Shown here in pieces: positions 23,952 to 34,819 of a DNA stretch of 64,000 bases. The notes below the pieces were generated by a model, which saw only the letters and a list, made by a program, of their open reading frames with translations, searched no databases and was not told where the DNA came from. A program made the position numbers and the translations under genes. This DNA comes from Hymenopellis radicata (Eukaryota; Basidiomycota; Agaricomycetes; Agaricales; Physalacriaceae). Each line of letters starts with the position of its first letter. The stretch's first letter is position 1. Location of the stretch: the NCBI GenBank assembly GCA_015501595.1, contig JADNRX010000036.1, positions 62,001 to 126,000 on the forward strand, in the 5' to 3' direction.

Positions 23952-25636
23952 ATGGAATCAAAACGTTCGCCATGCGGGGCTCTCCCCCCGCGTAGCATTC
24001 GTGTTAAAAGTCAAGACCAAACCGCTATTCCTTTTCATCACCTTTCCGTGTCCAATCTTGCTCCGACAGACCGAGTACTGTTCGATATCCAGACCACTAT
24101 CCTTCCTGCTCTTGACCAGGATATTTTGGCTGTCGACTCGGATGCCGCCGTCACCACAACGCCTCTCGAGAGCGAGTCCCTTGAGCGAGAGCGAGACGCG
24201 CTAACGACCATAAAACAGGATTATGCAAATATCATTTCCACACGACGTCGTATCCCCCCAGAGATCTGGTCTGAGATCTTCCTTTATGGCCATTTCTTGG
24301 ACTCCGGCAAATCATTTGATTGGCCGTCACGCACGATTTGGCAACTCAGCCAGGTGTGCCAGACCTGGCGCAATCTTGCTTTGTCTCTCCATTCGTGCTG
24401 GTCGTCCATTGTGCTTCATTTCTCATCAGACAGGGCAGCATCTGAGAGGGATGTAGAACTCCTAGCCTTTGTCCTCGAGCGCTCCCACCAGCATTTGCTG
24501 GATATCACCCTTCTCAATCGTAATCGCAACAATGACGATCTTCCTTTCATACGCCGTATGCGAGAGATGGTGTTTGCAGAATCCCGTCGATGGCGGACAG
24601 CGCATATTGAAGTCAACTCGGTTCTGTGCTCACCTCTTCGCGGGCGGCTGCCTCAGCTTGAACTCTTGGATTTCAAATCCGTAGGCGCTTTGGACTCTGG
24701 CATTATATCGGCTTTCAAGGATTGTCCACGTCTGGTGACGGTAGCCCTCATTGAAGCGGATCCTCGTATGTTCGAGCTTCCAGTGAAACAGATTACATGT
24801 TTACGTTTGTCGGACACTGTGGGGCCCGATTATTTCAGAGCCTATGGGGACTTGATTAGCCAGTGTCCGTTGCTCGGGACCCTTCGTGTCGATCTTCGGG
24901 CGCACGCGCGTGACCCATTCCTGCAATCTCTGACTCTCCCATACCTTCGCGACCTGAAAGCGACCCATCCCAATCTCCTCGATTATCTCACTCTGCCCCG
25001 ACTGGAAGTAGCTGCTCTTGACTGGGGATTTGCCAGTGGTAGTAGTCCTAATTCCGGTACACTCTACTCCTTCTATTGCCTCATTCAACGTTCCAATTGC
25101 GCAAGCAATCTCACCGAGCTCCGGATTATGCACACGTCATTAACTCTACATCGCTCTGAACCCCATCTTCTCCTCTCCATTCTCTCTCAGACCACCAAAC
25201 TTGCTACGCTGCAAGTGGATGCATCTATACCATGTTATCCAGATAAGTGGAGTAGGACACAAATCATAGACATCATGAAAGCTCTGGAGGTCGTCCCAGG
25301 GCACCGCGTCACTTTCCTCCCCCGATTACTCTCACTTGACATCAAGCAGGCTGATCACGATGCAGACTGCATTGCTTACCTTGAACCTCACGACGACTTT
25401 GTAGCTATGCTCAAAGCCCGGATGCAGGCAACGAGGACGGGCTATCAAAACTCGAGAAGTTTCGCTTTAGTCTGTGTGCAGACTACTTCGTGCCTCGGCG
25501 CGTGTCCGAGAACAACTTTCCTATGTTCAATGATCATGAAACTTCTGTTCTTCGTGGTTTAACTGAGGATGGGATGTCCTTGGATATTCGCTTTGAATGG
25601 GGTACTTCGCTTACTTGCTTTCGGTCTATGTTCTAG
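23952..25636 (+). CDS. F-box protein with LRR-like C-terminal region
   Basis: Intronless frame starting MESKRSPCGALPP, chosen because the coding-like text begins there. An N-terminal coiled segment (LESESLERERDALTTIKQDY) precedes the F-box RRRIPPEIWSEIFLYGHF and VCQTWRNLALSLHSCWSSI. Then come leucine-rich repeats of the loose kind common in mushroom F-box families (LPQLELLDFKS, CPLLGTLRVDL, LPYLRDLKATHP). The frame ends early at 25562. The expected ending (NEDGLSKLEKFRFSL to LTEDGMSLDIRFEWG, stop at 25634-25636) is in the next frame, so one base is missing near 25430. F-box proteins recruit substrates to SCF ubiquitin ligases. Confidence 0.82.
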
Positions 25637-26212
25637 ACATGGTGGCGGGCATCGGAGGGGATGTGGGTGGGTACGGCGTTGAGTTTGTGGCGATGGATTC
25701 CCAACTTGTAAGTATTCAAAACAATAGATCTTCTGTAAATGGCCCTGCATCATCTCTGCCTTCAAGCTCGCCTGGCTGAAGACGTTCGTCGACAGGGCAT
25801 ATCCTGTGCACCTCGCCACCACAAGATGCGTATTTTTGAGCGTGAAGAGCTTCAAACCAGATGCCTTCATCTAAGCGACCATGACATTGCTCGGGCCGTC
25901 GTGACAGAAGCAGCAGACTGACGCGTCAGGATATATTGACGTGGATTTCGGAAAGAATACAACAGAATCGTGCCGAACATAAGTAAGCTCAGATGCCCAT
26001 CGGTAGGACGCTTACCCGCTGCGTATGAGTCGTTCGCACGAGTCGAAAACGAAGATGTGCATGAAAAAGTAAAATTATCACGGTCCAAACATTTATGAAA
26101 AATCAAGTAGGTTGAAGAATGTAAAGAACAGCCGCCGCGCACATTCCACTTGTTGTAGTAGCAGATGTAGTGGTCGCCGCAGGGGCCATAGAACCATTCT
26201 TCAAACGAAGGT
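25637..26212. other. gap, nothing convincing
   Basis: Overlapping short frames on both strands without motifs. A minus-strand frame of 127 codons (25867-26250) may be read-through past the end of the gene to the right rather than a gene itself. Confidence 0.3.
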
Positions 26213-27146
26213 GTGCTTAATTTTGAACTGCGATTTGTACAACTTGTCATATTACTATTACACCTCCACGGCGTCCATATTCAAGTAAATAGGTTCCCAT
26301 GTCAAAAACGTGAAATGGAAAGACGCTCCGAAGGATATTTCCCAGTGGCGAAACCCTTCAGTCTTCCCAGTGTGTTTGTGAACCTGAAGGTCATCGTAAG
26401 TAAACACGAAGGGAATACAGGGGAAATGAACACTTACTTGCTACGAACAGTTCGTTTGGAACGTATTGGCCCGCTTATACTGCCCAAAAGCCGCGCTGAT
26501 TTCGTTGCTTGCGCTATCTTCGCGGACGAGTGCGCCGCAGTCCGTGCAGAGCGAACCGCTACAGCCGTCGAAGACCGTCTTTGGGAGCGAGGTGATGGGC
26601 AATTGGGATAGCAGAGAAGGAAAGCTCTTCTACCGTCGAAGGCGCAACAGTTGACACATCCGACTGTAACTCCGCCACAGATTCGTTGGAAGGAGTGGCT
26701 GGTTTTACAGTGGCCACTGAGACTTCCGACGGCGCAGTCCTGAGCCGCGGAAGCACAACCTCAACGGACCGTGGCGGGTAATCGGGAGGGAAATCATCGA
26801 CGTGGGTGGGCTTCAATAAGGCCCTTGTCGTTAAAAGACGGTAAAGAAAGTGTTCCAGGGTTCTGCCGGCCGTGTGGCGAAGGCTTGGCGGCCGGTCGAC
26901 CTGCAGTGGGGGCCAGTACGCCAGGCGCAGTCTCTAAAGGCCCAAAAGCTGATCGACGGTGGAGGAATCGATAGACCGGAAGTCGAAGGGATCATTCCCG
27001 AAGATAACGCGCTGCACGGGCGAGTGAGGTGTGCGCGGTTCCGTGTTGGGAGTAGAACGATATTTGGAGACGTAGTCTCTGGGGATGGGGCCGAGGTAAG
27101 GCCAGGAGTAATCTTCAACGTCGACACCGTTGATTATGAAAACCAT
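26160..27146 (-). CDS. possible multi-exon hypothetical protein
   Basis: The minus strand opens with MVFIINGVDVEDYSWPYLGP at 27146 and continues through Ser/Thr/Pro-rich text (TAPGVLAPTAGRPAAKP, EVSVATVKPATPSNESV) to a Cys-bearing block DGCSGSLCTDCGALVRED. A later short Ala/Thr-rich tail reads MAPAATTTSATTTSG, then hydrophobic AAAVLYIL. Frame changes occur between blocks and not all are explained by splice sites. The composition would fit a cell-surface protein with a lipid-anchor tail, but no family was recognised and the model is uncertain. Confidence 0.35.
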
Positions 27147-28030
27147 TGTGGGTGAGTGAGTAGAAGTGGTGGTGATCAGTGTTGAAGGTTGTGGATGTGT
27201 GTGGATAGGATTTTACCGAAGTTGGGCGACTAGGCTTATATACCCAAGCAATCCTCGGCATCATAGGAGGAAGAGTGTTGGTCTATTCGTCATAGGAGGA
27301 GATGTGTTCGACTTCGATCGTAGAGGTTCAGAAGAGGTGATGGGCAAGACATGAATCCTGTGCGTTTCAATTGTAAACGGACACTGCGGGGGTAAGACTA
27401 CATCCTATGTTCCCAGTAAGAGATTGACCGAAGTGGATCTCGCGTGGTAATCGGCGGCGAACTAGAAAAAGAAGACATTTCCATTCCAGAGACAACTAGT
27501 CTTAGAAGCGTTGGTTATGTCGTCTGCGCACGGATTGAGAGCTCTTCCGAAAAAGATTCAGAGGTGCTGGGGCGCCGCCGGAGATCCCATATCGTGTCGC
27601 AAATGATACCCGACAGTAGGGATGTTGTTGGATGGGTGTTATTGGGGACCGTCTCGTAAAATGCCAGTACATCGGAACAAACAATTAGACCGTCCATTCA
27701 GAGAGCGTCGAAGGGAAGCTGGCGGGAACTTGGAATGCGACCAGAGATCACCGTGGAGTGCCTACTGAGAGGTTTTACCGTTGAGGTTCAAGTTGAAAGG
27801 CGAGTGATGCGGCAAACGCGGTCCGCGGGACGGAAAGAGCGGCAGGCATTTCTTTGCTTTGATCTTCCTACCTCCATGACCACTTGACTACACGTCTAAA
27901 ATCATCCGAGAAATCATCTGACTACTGCATGCCGTCTCTACGGATATTCTTGTAGACTGTGCTCGATGGCAAGTCTGGTGTTTAATCAACCGTGCGAGTA
28001 AACGCGGCATCAGCCTGGCGTCCGCTTCTG
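27147..28030. other. gap, nothing recognised
   Basis: Probably the promoter of the minus-strand gene at its left. Frames of 60-71 codons have no motif. Confidence 0.3.
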
Positions 28031-28860
28031 CATTGGAAACCACACAAGTCTACTGCCTTTGTCTGGTGAGTTACCCACCTCCCAGGCTTATTTTTTTTAC
28101 TTACATGGTATTACAGACCGGGATGTCCGACATGGCCCTGGTTGAATGCGCTCCCCTGGCACCCCCCGAAAGCAGTCTCTTCAATGACCTGTTCACCATC
28201 AACCCGGCCGCGTCCACTATTAAGGTCGCGGATCCCAGGTAACTGTTGAAGAGTTCATATGCAAGGTTTACATTTTCCGACACTAGGCTATGTCATGTTG
28301 ACGCGACCTGCAGGCGACAGCTTGTGGAACGACCTCAATGAAGCTGCAGGCGCGCCTACTCAGTCCTACATAACTGTCATGGCGTTCATTGACGACCTAC
28401 CTCGCCGGGAGATCACGAGCGAGGACCATTGCCTGCACAGTATCGTGAACATGTCAATGACTTTGCTTTCCGTCCCTCACTTTCACCTAAATCTTTACGG
28501 TGTTTTTGATGTGCTAGTCGCTCGGGGAAAATGCGCTACTTCTGCGACAGCTACTTCGCTCAATTGGCATTAATTCGCTCTCAATCGTGTGTACGCGTCG
28601 GACCATGCCTGGTTGCCCAATCTCGCGCGCAGTGTGTATGTCATTCAAATGGCGGAATGCGTTACGGCGGTCTGGTAGTACTCATGCTTGTTACGTGCGC
28701 AAATGTTTTCAGCTTTGTTGCTGATTCTCAGGCTCATAAATACATCACCACTTCGTCCAGAGAAGGCAACGATGTAGGCGCGCTGGTTGTTACTTTAACA
28801 AATATAGCTGATTGGGCTCCGGACTGTACAGATGTATTTTCCCTCTAACCAATTTACCGG
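28031..28860 (+). CDS. weak candidate spliced gene, unknown product
   Basis: Three coding-like blocks are separated by good GT-AG pairs: one ending VYCLCL before GTGAGTTACC, one reading TGMSDMALVECAPLAPPESS to IKVADP, and one reading LGYVMLTRPAGDSLWNDL to VPHFHLNLYG. After that the frame breaks down. No family was recognised, and the lack of a clear start and end points to a remnant. Confidence 0.28.
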
Positions 28861-29453
28861 AGGTGCCAACATATCTGCACCGCTTTACATTATGACGATG
28901 CGTTGCTTCTCAAGACACATCACTCAGTACGTTGAACTTCTGTTGTTAGTTTCTGCATCCTGACGTTGAGCTTAGACTTGTGTGGCATTGAAACAGAACG
29001 AAGCTCGGGTATTTGGAAGATCTTCTCCTCGGTGTCTAAGCTTGCACTGCACCGGAGTTAATGAGAAAGCATCCACGGAGCTGCGATCGCCGGTGAATCG
29101 ATATTGGTGGGTCCAAGTTTTCTTTCCTCGATTATTATACACTGAGTATTATCCTCAGCACGTTGGACATCTCATGTGAATACCTCGTTTCCACACCTTT
29201 AAAGTGTCTTCTAGAGCCTCGCCGCTATGCTTGCCTTCAAGCTATTTCCATCATCATCTCCCGAGTTCCATCGTATAGCGACACCCACCTGTAGCCAACG
29301 TCGTTCGCGTCGCTCGTCTGTGAGACGTCGGACATCACGATCTACTCGGTTTCGACCTTGGTTGAGCCCGAAACAAAACATAAAGGCAGACTGTCTCCTG
29401 GTAAGTCTACTCCTATTCCCTGAGGGTGCACAGTCTAATCGTATCAGTAATCT
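28861..29453. other. gap left of the inverted-repeat element
   Basis: A 119-codon frame beginning MLAFKLFPSSSPEFHR (29227) runs into the inverted repeat and is not recognised. Nothing else is supported. Confidence 0.3.
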
Positions 29454-29579
29454 CAGGGATTTTGTTCAAACATTGGGCCATCTGAGATGGCCCGTTCGAA
29501 CGAGCGTGTTGAAACGCCCGTCCGCCACAGGTAACAGTATATATTTACTAGTAGCTACCTCTACCGACATAAATCCACT

Positions 29580-29960
29580 GTTTTAACGCGGGCCAACAGG
29601 TCAAGTCGCGCGTGTCAACGCGTTTGAACCACTATATGGTGCTGTAGTAGCGGCTGTGGAGAGCTACCTGTTTGAACGCTGCCGCATCGTGTGGTATAAG
29701 CGTTCAAACCATCGCCACCCTCAAGTACTCCTTCGCGAGGCTAAGCCGTTCAAACGCGTGAAGGTGTATACTGCTTAAACGTGCCTCAACAGGCTGCGTT
29801 TCAACGCGACTCCAACAAACAACCCAAGCCCAGATCTTGAGTCGCCGTAAGCCGTTTAAACGACATTCAACTCTCAGCATTCGAACGACGTGGAAACTGT
29901 CATCGTTCAAATGCCGAGAGTTGAATCGTGTCAGTGATCCGACCTTGTCTATAACCTGCA
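29580..29960. repeat. left subterminal motif array of the inverted-repeat element
   Basis: Many scattered variants of GTTTGAACG, CGTTCAAAC, GTTTAAACG and GTTTCAACG occur at 20-60 bp spacing. The same motif class fills 32760-33060 at the other end. Such arrays are typical transposase-binding regions. Confidence 0.6.
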
Positions 29961-30390
29961 AAGACAGGAGTGAGTATGAGTGAGTAGGAACTTTAGGTGC
30001 CACTCAGCAAGCCCGGGCATGATGTGGTCTGAAAGCAAGAGTGATACATGTCACGTGTCATTTCCCTTTTCGTGCTTAGACCTTTCAAGAACAAAGGGCA
30101 AATTCGTGCCAAATTCGTGCTTTGATCACGCGGTTCAATTCTGAGTCTTCCCAGTCGTCGTTTGGTCTCGCGGCTCAGGCACTCCTCAATAATGTACTAC
30201 TCATTAATGGCAATTGGGATGTTTTCATAATTCAGATTTGTATACAGTTCGCTAGTAGAATGGTATAAGCATCTTGTCATACTCTCGGCACTCCGCAGAC
30301 TGCGAAAAAGTTCAGCAATCATGTCCTTCGTGTCGCTGCCCCACTCCTCCTTGCCACTGCCATGTGCTGATGCCCAGTTTCAAACAAAGT

Positions 30391-31609
30391 TCAGCAGTCC
30401 TGTCCTTCGTCCAGGGAGGCGACACTGGCAGCGACGATGAGCGTCTTCAAGTCAGGATTGTGCACGCACGGGACCAGCAACTCAAGCCCGGTACCCGTCT
30501 TCTTCAGCGATCTCATAGCAGCTCGGTAGGCGTGGAGTATGGCGACGCATGATACAAGCGAAAAGACTTTGGGCACTATGTCAGCGGACTTGTAAACGAA
30601 ATAGGTTGGGGAGACTTACTGATAATCTTCGTACCCATCTGCCCCGTTTCAGGGTACGTGAACGAAGGCGTCAAACCACCCGAGATCACGTTAACGAGAA
30701 CGGGCGTCGGCGCTAACGCAACAACAGTTGACTCGAGGAGCTCCTTTGTGCGCACGCCTTCGATGAAACAAACGTCAGCGCCTGCCGCAGCCGCGAGCTT
30801 CAATCACTGGATGGCCTCGTCCATCCCGAGAACCTGCGCAGAGTCCGTGCGTCCGATAATAACAAAGTCTGAGCCTCCAGGAATGGAGTCTCATGCAATG
30901 ACCGCAGCACGGATGCGTGTAAGGAACTCTTCCCGGGATACGACCTGCTTGCCTAGGAGATGTCCGCATCGCTTGGTCTGAACCTGGTCCTCGATGTGTA
31001 ACGCGGCGATGCCAGCACGCGCGTATTGGCGGACTGTCCGTGCGACCATGGCTGGACCACCGAAACTGTTCCGGGAAAGTTAGCAAACGAAGACGGCGAA
31101 CGATTCAACACGATACATACCCAACGTCAGTGTCAGCGATGACTGGGACTGTCGTGGCGTAATTGAATAAGATCCATGAAGAACTGGTGAGTAAAAGGAA
31201 CCAACCTGACGTATCTAAACTTGAAACCATTTCTCCCGCCTACGGGGAAACATTAGCATATGTACAACGGGAACTAACAAGCGACATACCCCAACAAAAT
31301 CATTCAACGTAGCAATAGCCAGATTCGGCTGTCCCATTCTAGACGCCGTAGTCGTCGCGCCGCTAAAATTTAGATTAGCCACCGAGTGGCAAGTGAAGCC
31401 ACATTTGGTACATACCTCTGATATAGACACTCGAATCCAGCTTCGAGTGCGGCGCGTGCGCTTATACCGTCGCATATACCTGAAGCGACCTTCATCGTGG
31501 ATTCAACGCCAAGGGACGGACATAAGAGGACGCTACGTACCACAATCCCAGGACGAGCAAGCATCTGCCTCAACGGAGTGGACGGGATGGGCGAGAGTGG
31601 GCCATCCAA
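30391..31609 (-). pseudogene. PEP mutase/isocitrate lyase family copy with two nonsense codons
   Basis: The minus strand reads TPLRQMLARPGIVV, SGICDGISARAALEAGFECLYQ, TTASRMGQPNLAIATLNDFVG, FGGPAMVARTVRQYARAG, ALHIEDQVQTKRCGHLLGK (the catalytic K-[KR]-CGH motif), VIIGRTDSAQVLGMDEAI, AGADVCFIEGVRTKELL and VLVNVISGGLTPSFTYPE. Introns are GT-AG. Two in-frame TGA codons stand where Arg (CGA) is expected: at 30891-30893 (RAAVIA-stop-DSIPGG) and at 30804-30806 (DEAIQ-stop-LKLAAA). The family cleaves C-C or C-P bonds (methylisocitrate lyase, oxaloacetate hydrolase, phosphonate enzymes). The start abuts the G-alpha fragment. Confidence 0.85.
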
Positions 31610-32260
31610 GACTCAGCACCATCACATCTTCGAAGAAAGGTATCCACTTCTTCCGCTCGCTCCGCTGCCTACCGACGTCGAACAGCTTATACGTCAGTTC
31701 GCCGACCTTGAGCGGTGTCTCGGTGAAACCAGTAGTCTTGATATGCAAGCGCAGAATATATGGTTCTGTGGGGAGAAAGCCGGGATGGGCAATACGCGCA
31801 AGCGATTCAAAGTAGTACGTCGCCGAGTCGTTGAGCTGGAACTCGCATGCACATGGGCGACTGGTGCGAGCGTGTTGGCATTGAGCTGCTGGGCAGGCAA
31901 TGGATCGTCAACTTAGCGTCCTCGTTAGCCGGCAAGAGATTGAGGGCAAGAGCTGACAGGGCTTCCAGGATGGCGCGCATGGACTGGATGGTGTTGGAAT
32001 AAATGATCTCCTTGTACGAGTCGCGCTCTTGGTTGTTGGAGCCGCCGTGGTGGATGAGCTTCATCTGCTTGAGGACTGTGGACTGTTGTAGGCGTCATTA
32101 GTAGTGGGAAAGAAAGGTAGAAGGAAAGAGTGCACCTTGCCCGACTTCCGGCAGCACCGGGGAGCAGCATTTGAATGTCATTCCTGGCGGTCATCCCTCC
32201 CTGCTCCAACTGGTTCTCGATCTCCTCATACACCGGGGCTCATTGTGTGTTAAAGAGCAT
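31610..32260 (-). pseudogene. heterotrimeric G-protein alpha subunit fragment
   Basis: The minus strand gives EIENQLEQ, NDIQMLLPGAAGSRAR, VLKQMKLIHHGGSNNQERDS, YKEIIYSNTIQSMRAILEA, LNDSATYYFESLARI, ILRLHIKTTGFTETPLKVGE and LTYKLFDVGRQRSERKKW. The P-loop GAGESGKS is degraded to GAAGSRAR, the G3 motif DVGGQ is DVGRQ, a frame change separates the helical domain from LNDSATYYF, and everything after the switch II region is missing (no NKxD box). It cannot be a working GTPase. A TATAAAG box near 32590 (minus) lies upstream, so its promoter may have come with it. Confidence 0.85.
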
Positions 32261-32759
32261 CGGCAATATTGGTGCACTGAAGCAAGGCGGCAAGAGAAAG
32301 CGAGGAGGAAGGAGGAAGACAACAGGAAAAGGATCTGCTGTTAGGAGACGCGGAGAAATATGCTGCACGTGCGAGCAGCGTCTTCCTCTGGCATCGTCCA
32401 GTACCGAGCTGCTTTCGATGTCGGCGAAAACAACGATGGTCTGAGTCGTAAAATTGACCCAGGTCCCCGGATCGGCAATACGCTATTAATAGATAGGATT
32501 AGATTAGATAAAATGCCGCCGGCACGACAAAGGCGCGCGTAACAAAGAATGGTCCTTAATCTCTTGTAGCCACTTGGCCCCTTCTCTTTATACCACCATG
32601 GTCGGATGAAATGTCACCCACCTCCCCACTTCCCTTTCTTTCAGCGCTCTAGAAGTTCGGGACCGAGAACTAGCTGGCGGCTGCCACATCCAAGGTCTTA
32701 CTGGGATGAGTTCCTCGTCGATGATGGCGGATACTTGAGTGGCGAGGGACGGCGGCGTT

Positions 32760-33060
32760 TCGACGTGTGTTGCAACACATCTCAGCACCTGAGCATCTGA
32801 ACTGTGAAATTGGAAACTTCACAGTTTGAACACTGACGTGCTGAGAAGCGTTCCAACGTGTGTTGAGACGCTTTGTGTGGTTTGAACGAACGCAAGCCGT
32901 AGGCTGTTTGAACACGTCGAGAGACGAGGGTTTGAACGCGTTAGAATCCGTCAACGCACTCTGGTGTCGTTGCCAGCGGCAGACGAAGGCTGTTGGAACG
33001 TGTTGATAGTCTCGCGCAGGGTTTAAATGCGTTACAAGGGTAGGTAGAGCCAAGGTAGGG
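32760..33060. repeat. right subterminal motif array of the inverted-repeat element
   Basis: This is the counterpart of 29580-29960: repeated GTTTGAAC, GTTGGAACG, GTTTAAATGC and CGTTCCAAC variants between the gene fragments and the right terminal repeat. It also contains a short hairpin, GAACTGTGAAATTGG and CCAATTTCACAG-like text, near 32800-32825. Confidence 0.55.
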
Positions 33061-33344
33061 CTAAGTATTACTTAGTCAATATATACTGTTACCTGTGGCG
33101 GACGGGCGTTTCAACACGCTCGTTCGAACGGGCCATCTCAGATGGCCCGATGTTTGAACAAAAGCCCTGAGAAATCAGATCGTATTCTAGCTTCTATGTC
33201 TCGATCGTTGAATCAGTCTCGATTGTTAACCGTGTCTCTGTCGCAGTAGGCTTCGATCTCGTGGCGGTGCGCACATGACCCCTATACCAAGTTTTGTTTA
33301 TAAAGAACGATTTCGACCGCTCTGTTTCATTCATCACTTCTATC

Positions 33345-34482
33345 ATGGCTTTTAACATCGTTCGCAAATTCATCAGCAAACTCACCCACACCCACCGTTC
33401 ATCTGCTAGTACTGGCCCATTCGGGCTCGTACCGCAAGAGCTTCTTGACCTCGTCCTTTCCTATGTCGTCGACGACAAAGCTGCCCTTCTATCATGTGCA
33501 CTAGTCCACCCCACTTGGACTGGCATCAGCCGGTATCGTCTCCCGGCTCTCACTCTAGTAGTCTCCTCTCCATCCCGTGCCAAGGAGCTCACGAAGCTCT
33601 TACGCTCTTCGCGTGAGACGCTTTCCCCGTCCATCACCGGTATAACACTTGTCGGTGACGTACCATTCGACGATATCTCCACGACGCGCCATGCAAGCTC
33701 CTACCGCAAATTGCTGCATGCCCTAAAAGTCAAGGGAACCATGCTAAGCTTGGGCGCGGTAGAGAACGACCCATCTCTCGTCGGAATGTTCGCCCAGTAT
33801 TTCCCTGATCTCACCGACCTCAAAGTGATTTGTGCCTCATACCAAGACATCACGAGCTTCATGCGCGCGCTTGCCGGCTCTTTCCCGCGGCTTTCCGAGC
33901 TCAGTATCGAGCTTGGTGGACTGGATTTACCGGACGCATTGCACTTAGGGCTGCGTGATCTCAGATTGGGCGCGCCATGCTTACGCAGTCTGCGTGTGGT
34001 TGGGTGGAACAACGATCTCGTGCGCTGGTTGGGGAGTAACGTCGTCGGGACACTGGAGCGCCTGGAGATGGAGACCGCCAGCGTGTGGTCGTCATGTCAT
34101 CTGGGAGAGGCAACGTCGCTGATTCAAGGCAATATGGAGACATTGAGGGATGTTATGCTGTGTTTTGTGAAGCGCAATGGTTAGTGTTCTTTTGTTTACT
34201 TCTTGTGCAATGTGCTCACGTTTGGTGTGTTTAGCATTTGATTTATCGAGTTTATTGCATTTGCAGAACCTCGAATTTGCGATGGGGATGCGTGAAATGG
34301 AGTCGGGGCTGAATGGGTGGAAGTTTCCGAAGTCGTTGGAGAGGATATATATACGGAATGTGGCTCGTATGCTGCCTAGGCATTCTCCTATGGTGTGTGG
34401 TGGGGCTTATGTCGAAGAAGGTATTCTATATGAGGGTGCGATTCTGCGGGGGGCGCTGGGGCTAGAATTCGACCGCCCCTAA
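33345..34482 (+). CDS. F-box-like protein
   Basis: Two exons, 33345-34179 and 34235-34482, are joined by a 55-nt GT-AG intron in phase 1, giving about 360 residues. The N-terminus MAFNIVRKFISKL leads into an F-box-like segment GLVPQELLDLVLSYVVDD followed by LLSCALVHPTWTGISRYRL. Leucine-rich helical text typical of mushroom F-box proteins follows (FPDLTDLKVICASY, FPRLSELSIELGGL, LRSLRVVGWNND). The second exon ends ILRGALGLEFDRP. The frame is intact. It starts only ~175 bp right of the inverted-repeat element. The substrate is unknown. Confidence 0.78.
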
Positions 34483-34819
34483 TGTTGCGTCGCTTGGAAT
34501 AAAATTGATTTTCACTCGTCATCTCAGTCAGAGTCGAATTAAACATTTGCTTCCCAGCATTGGTCCAAAGTAAGATCTTGTATTAGATAGTGGTTCCTGA
34601 GGATCAATCTTTCGGGCCTGCGCGCGGCGGCGAACACTTAAAGATTGGGTGAGATGGAACGAATGTGGCGTTCTGGCGCCATGAACACATCACATAAGTT
34701 TGGCTGGACGTTGATTTTTCAGAACGATAAATTGACTAGTAGTAATACACCTTGAAGTACACGAGAGTAGAGCGAGAGATTCCACGGAAAACACTATACA
34801 ATTGGAGAGAGGGACGAAA
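34483..34819. other. gap, nothing recognised
   Basis: Intergenic sequence between two convergent genes. No motif or repeat was identified. Confidence 0.35.

Larger units (their letters stand above)
29454..33169. mobile_element. 3.7-kb inverted-repeat element carrying host-gene pieces
   Basis: The left end (29454-29546) and right end (33078-33169) are near-perfect reverse complements over about 92 bp. Both begin CAGGG-TTTTGTTCAAACAT and contain the palindrome GGGCCATCTGAGATGGCCC, then GAACGAGCGTGTTGAAACGCC and CCACAGGTAACAGTATATAT. Flanking 8-mers AGTAATCT and AGAAATCA agree at six of eight positions, compatible with an aged 8-bp target duplication. Both subterminal regions (to about 29960, and from about 32760) are packed with GTTTGAAC/GTTCAAAC-like motifs in both orientations. 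The interior carries broken copies of a PEP mutase/isocitrate lyase relative and a G-alpha gene, and no transposase. CAGGG ends plus subterminal repeats suggest hAT, which is inference. Confidence 0.75.

Noticed and set aside
32670..33053. Minus-strand 127-codon frame
   Set aside because: Runs through the subterminal motif array of the inverted-repeat element; open by chance.
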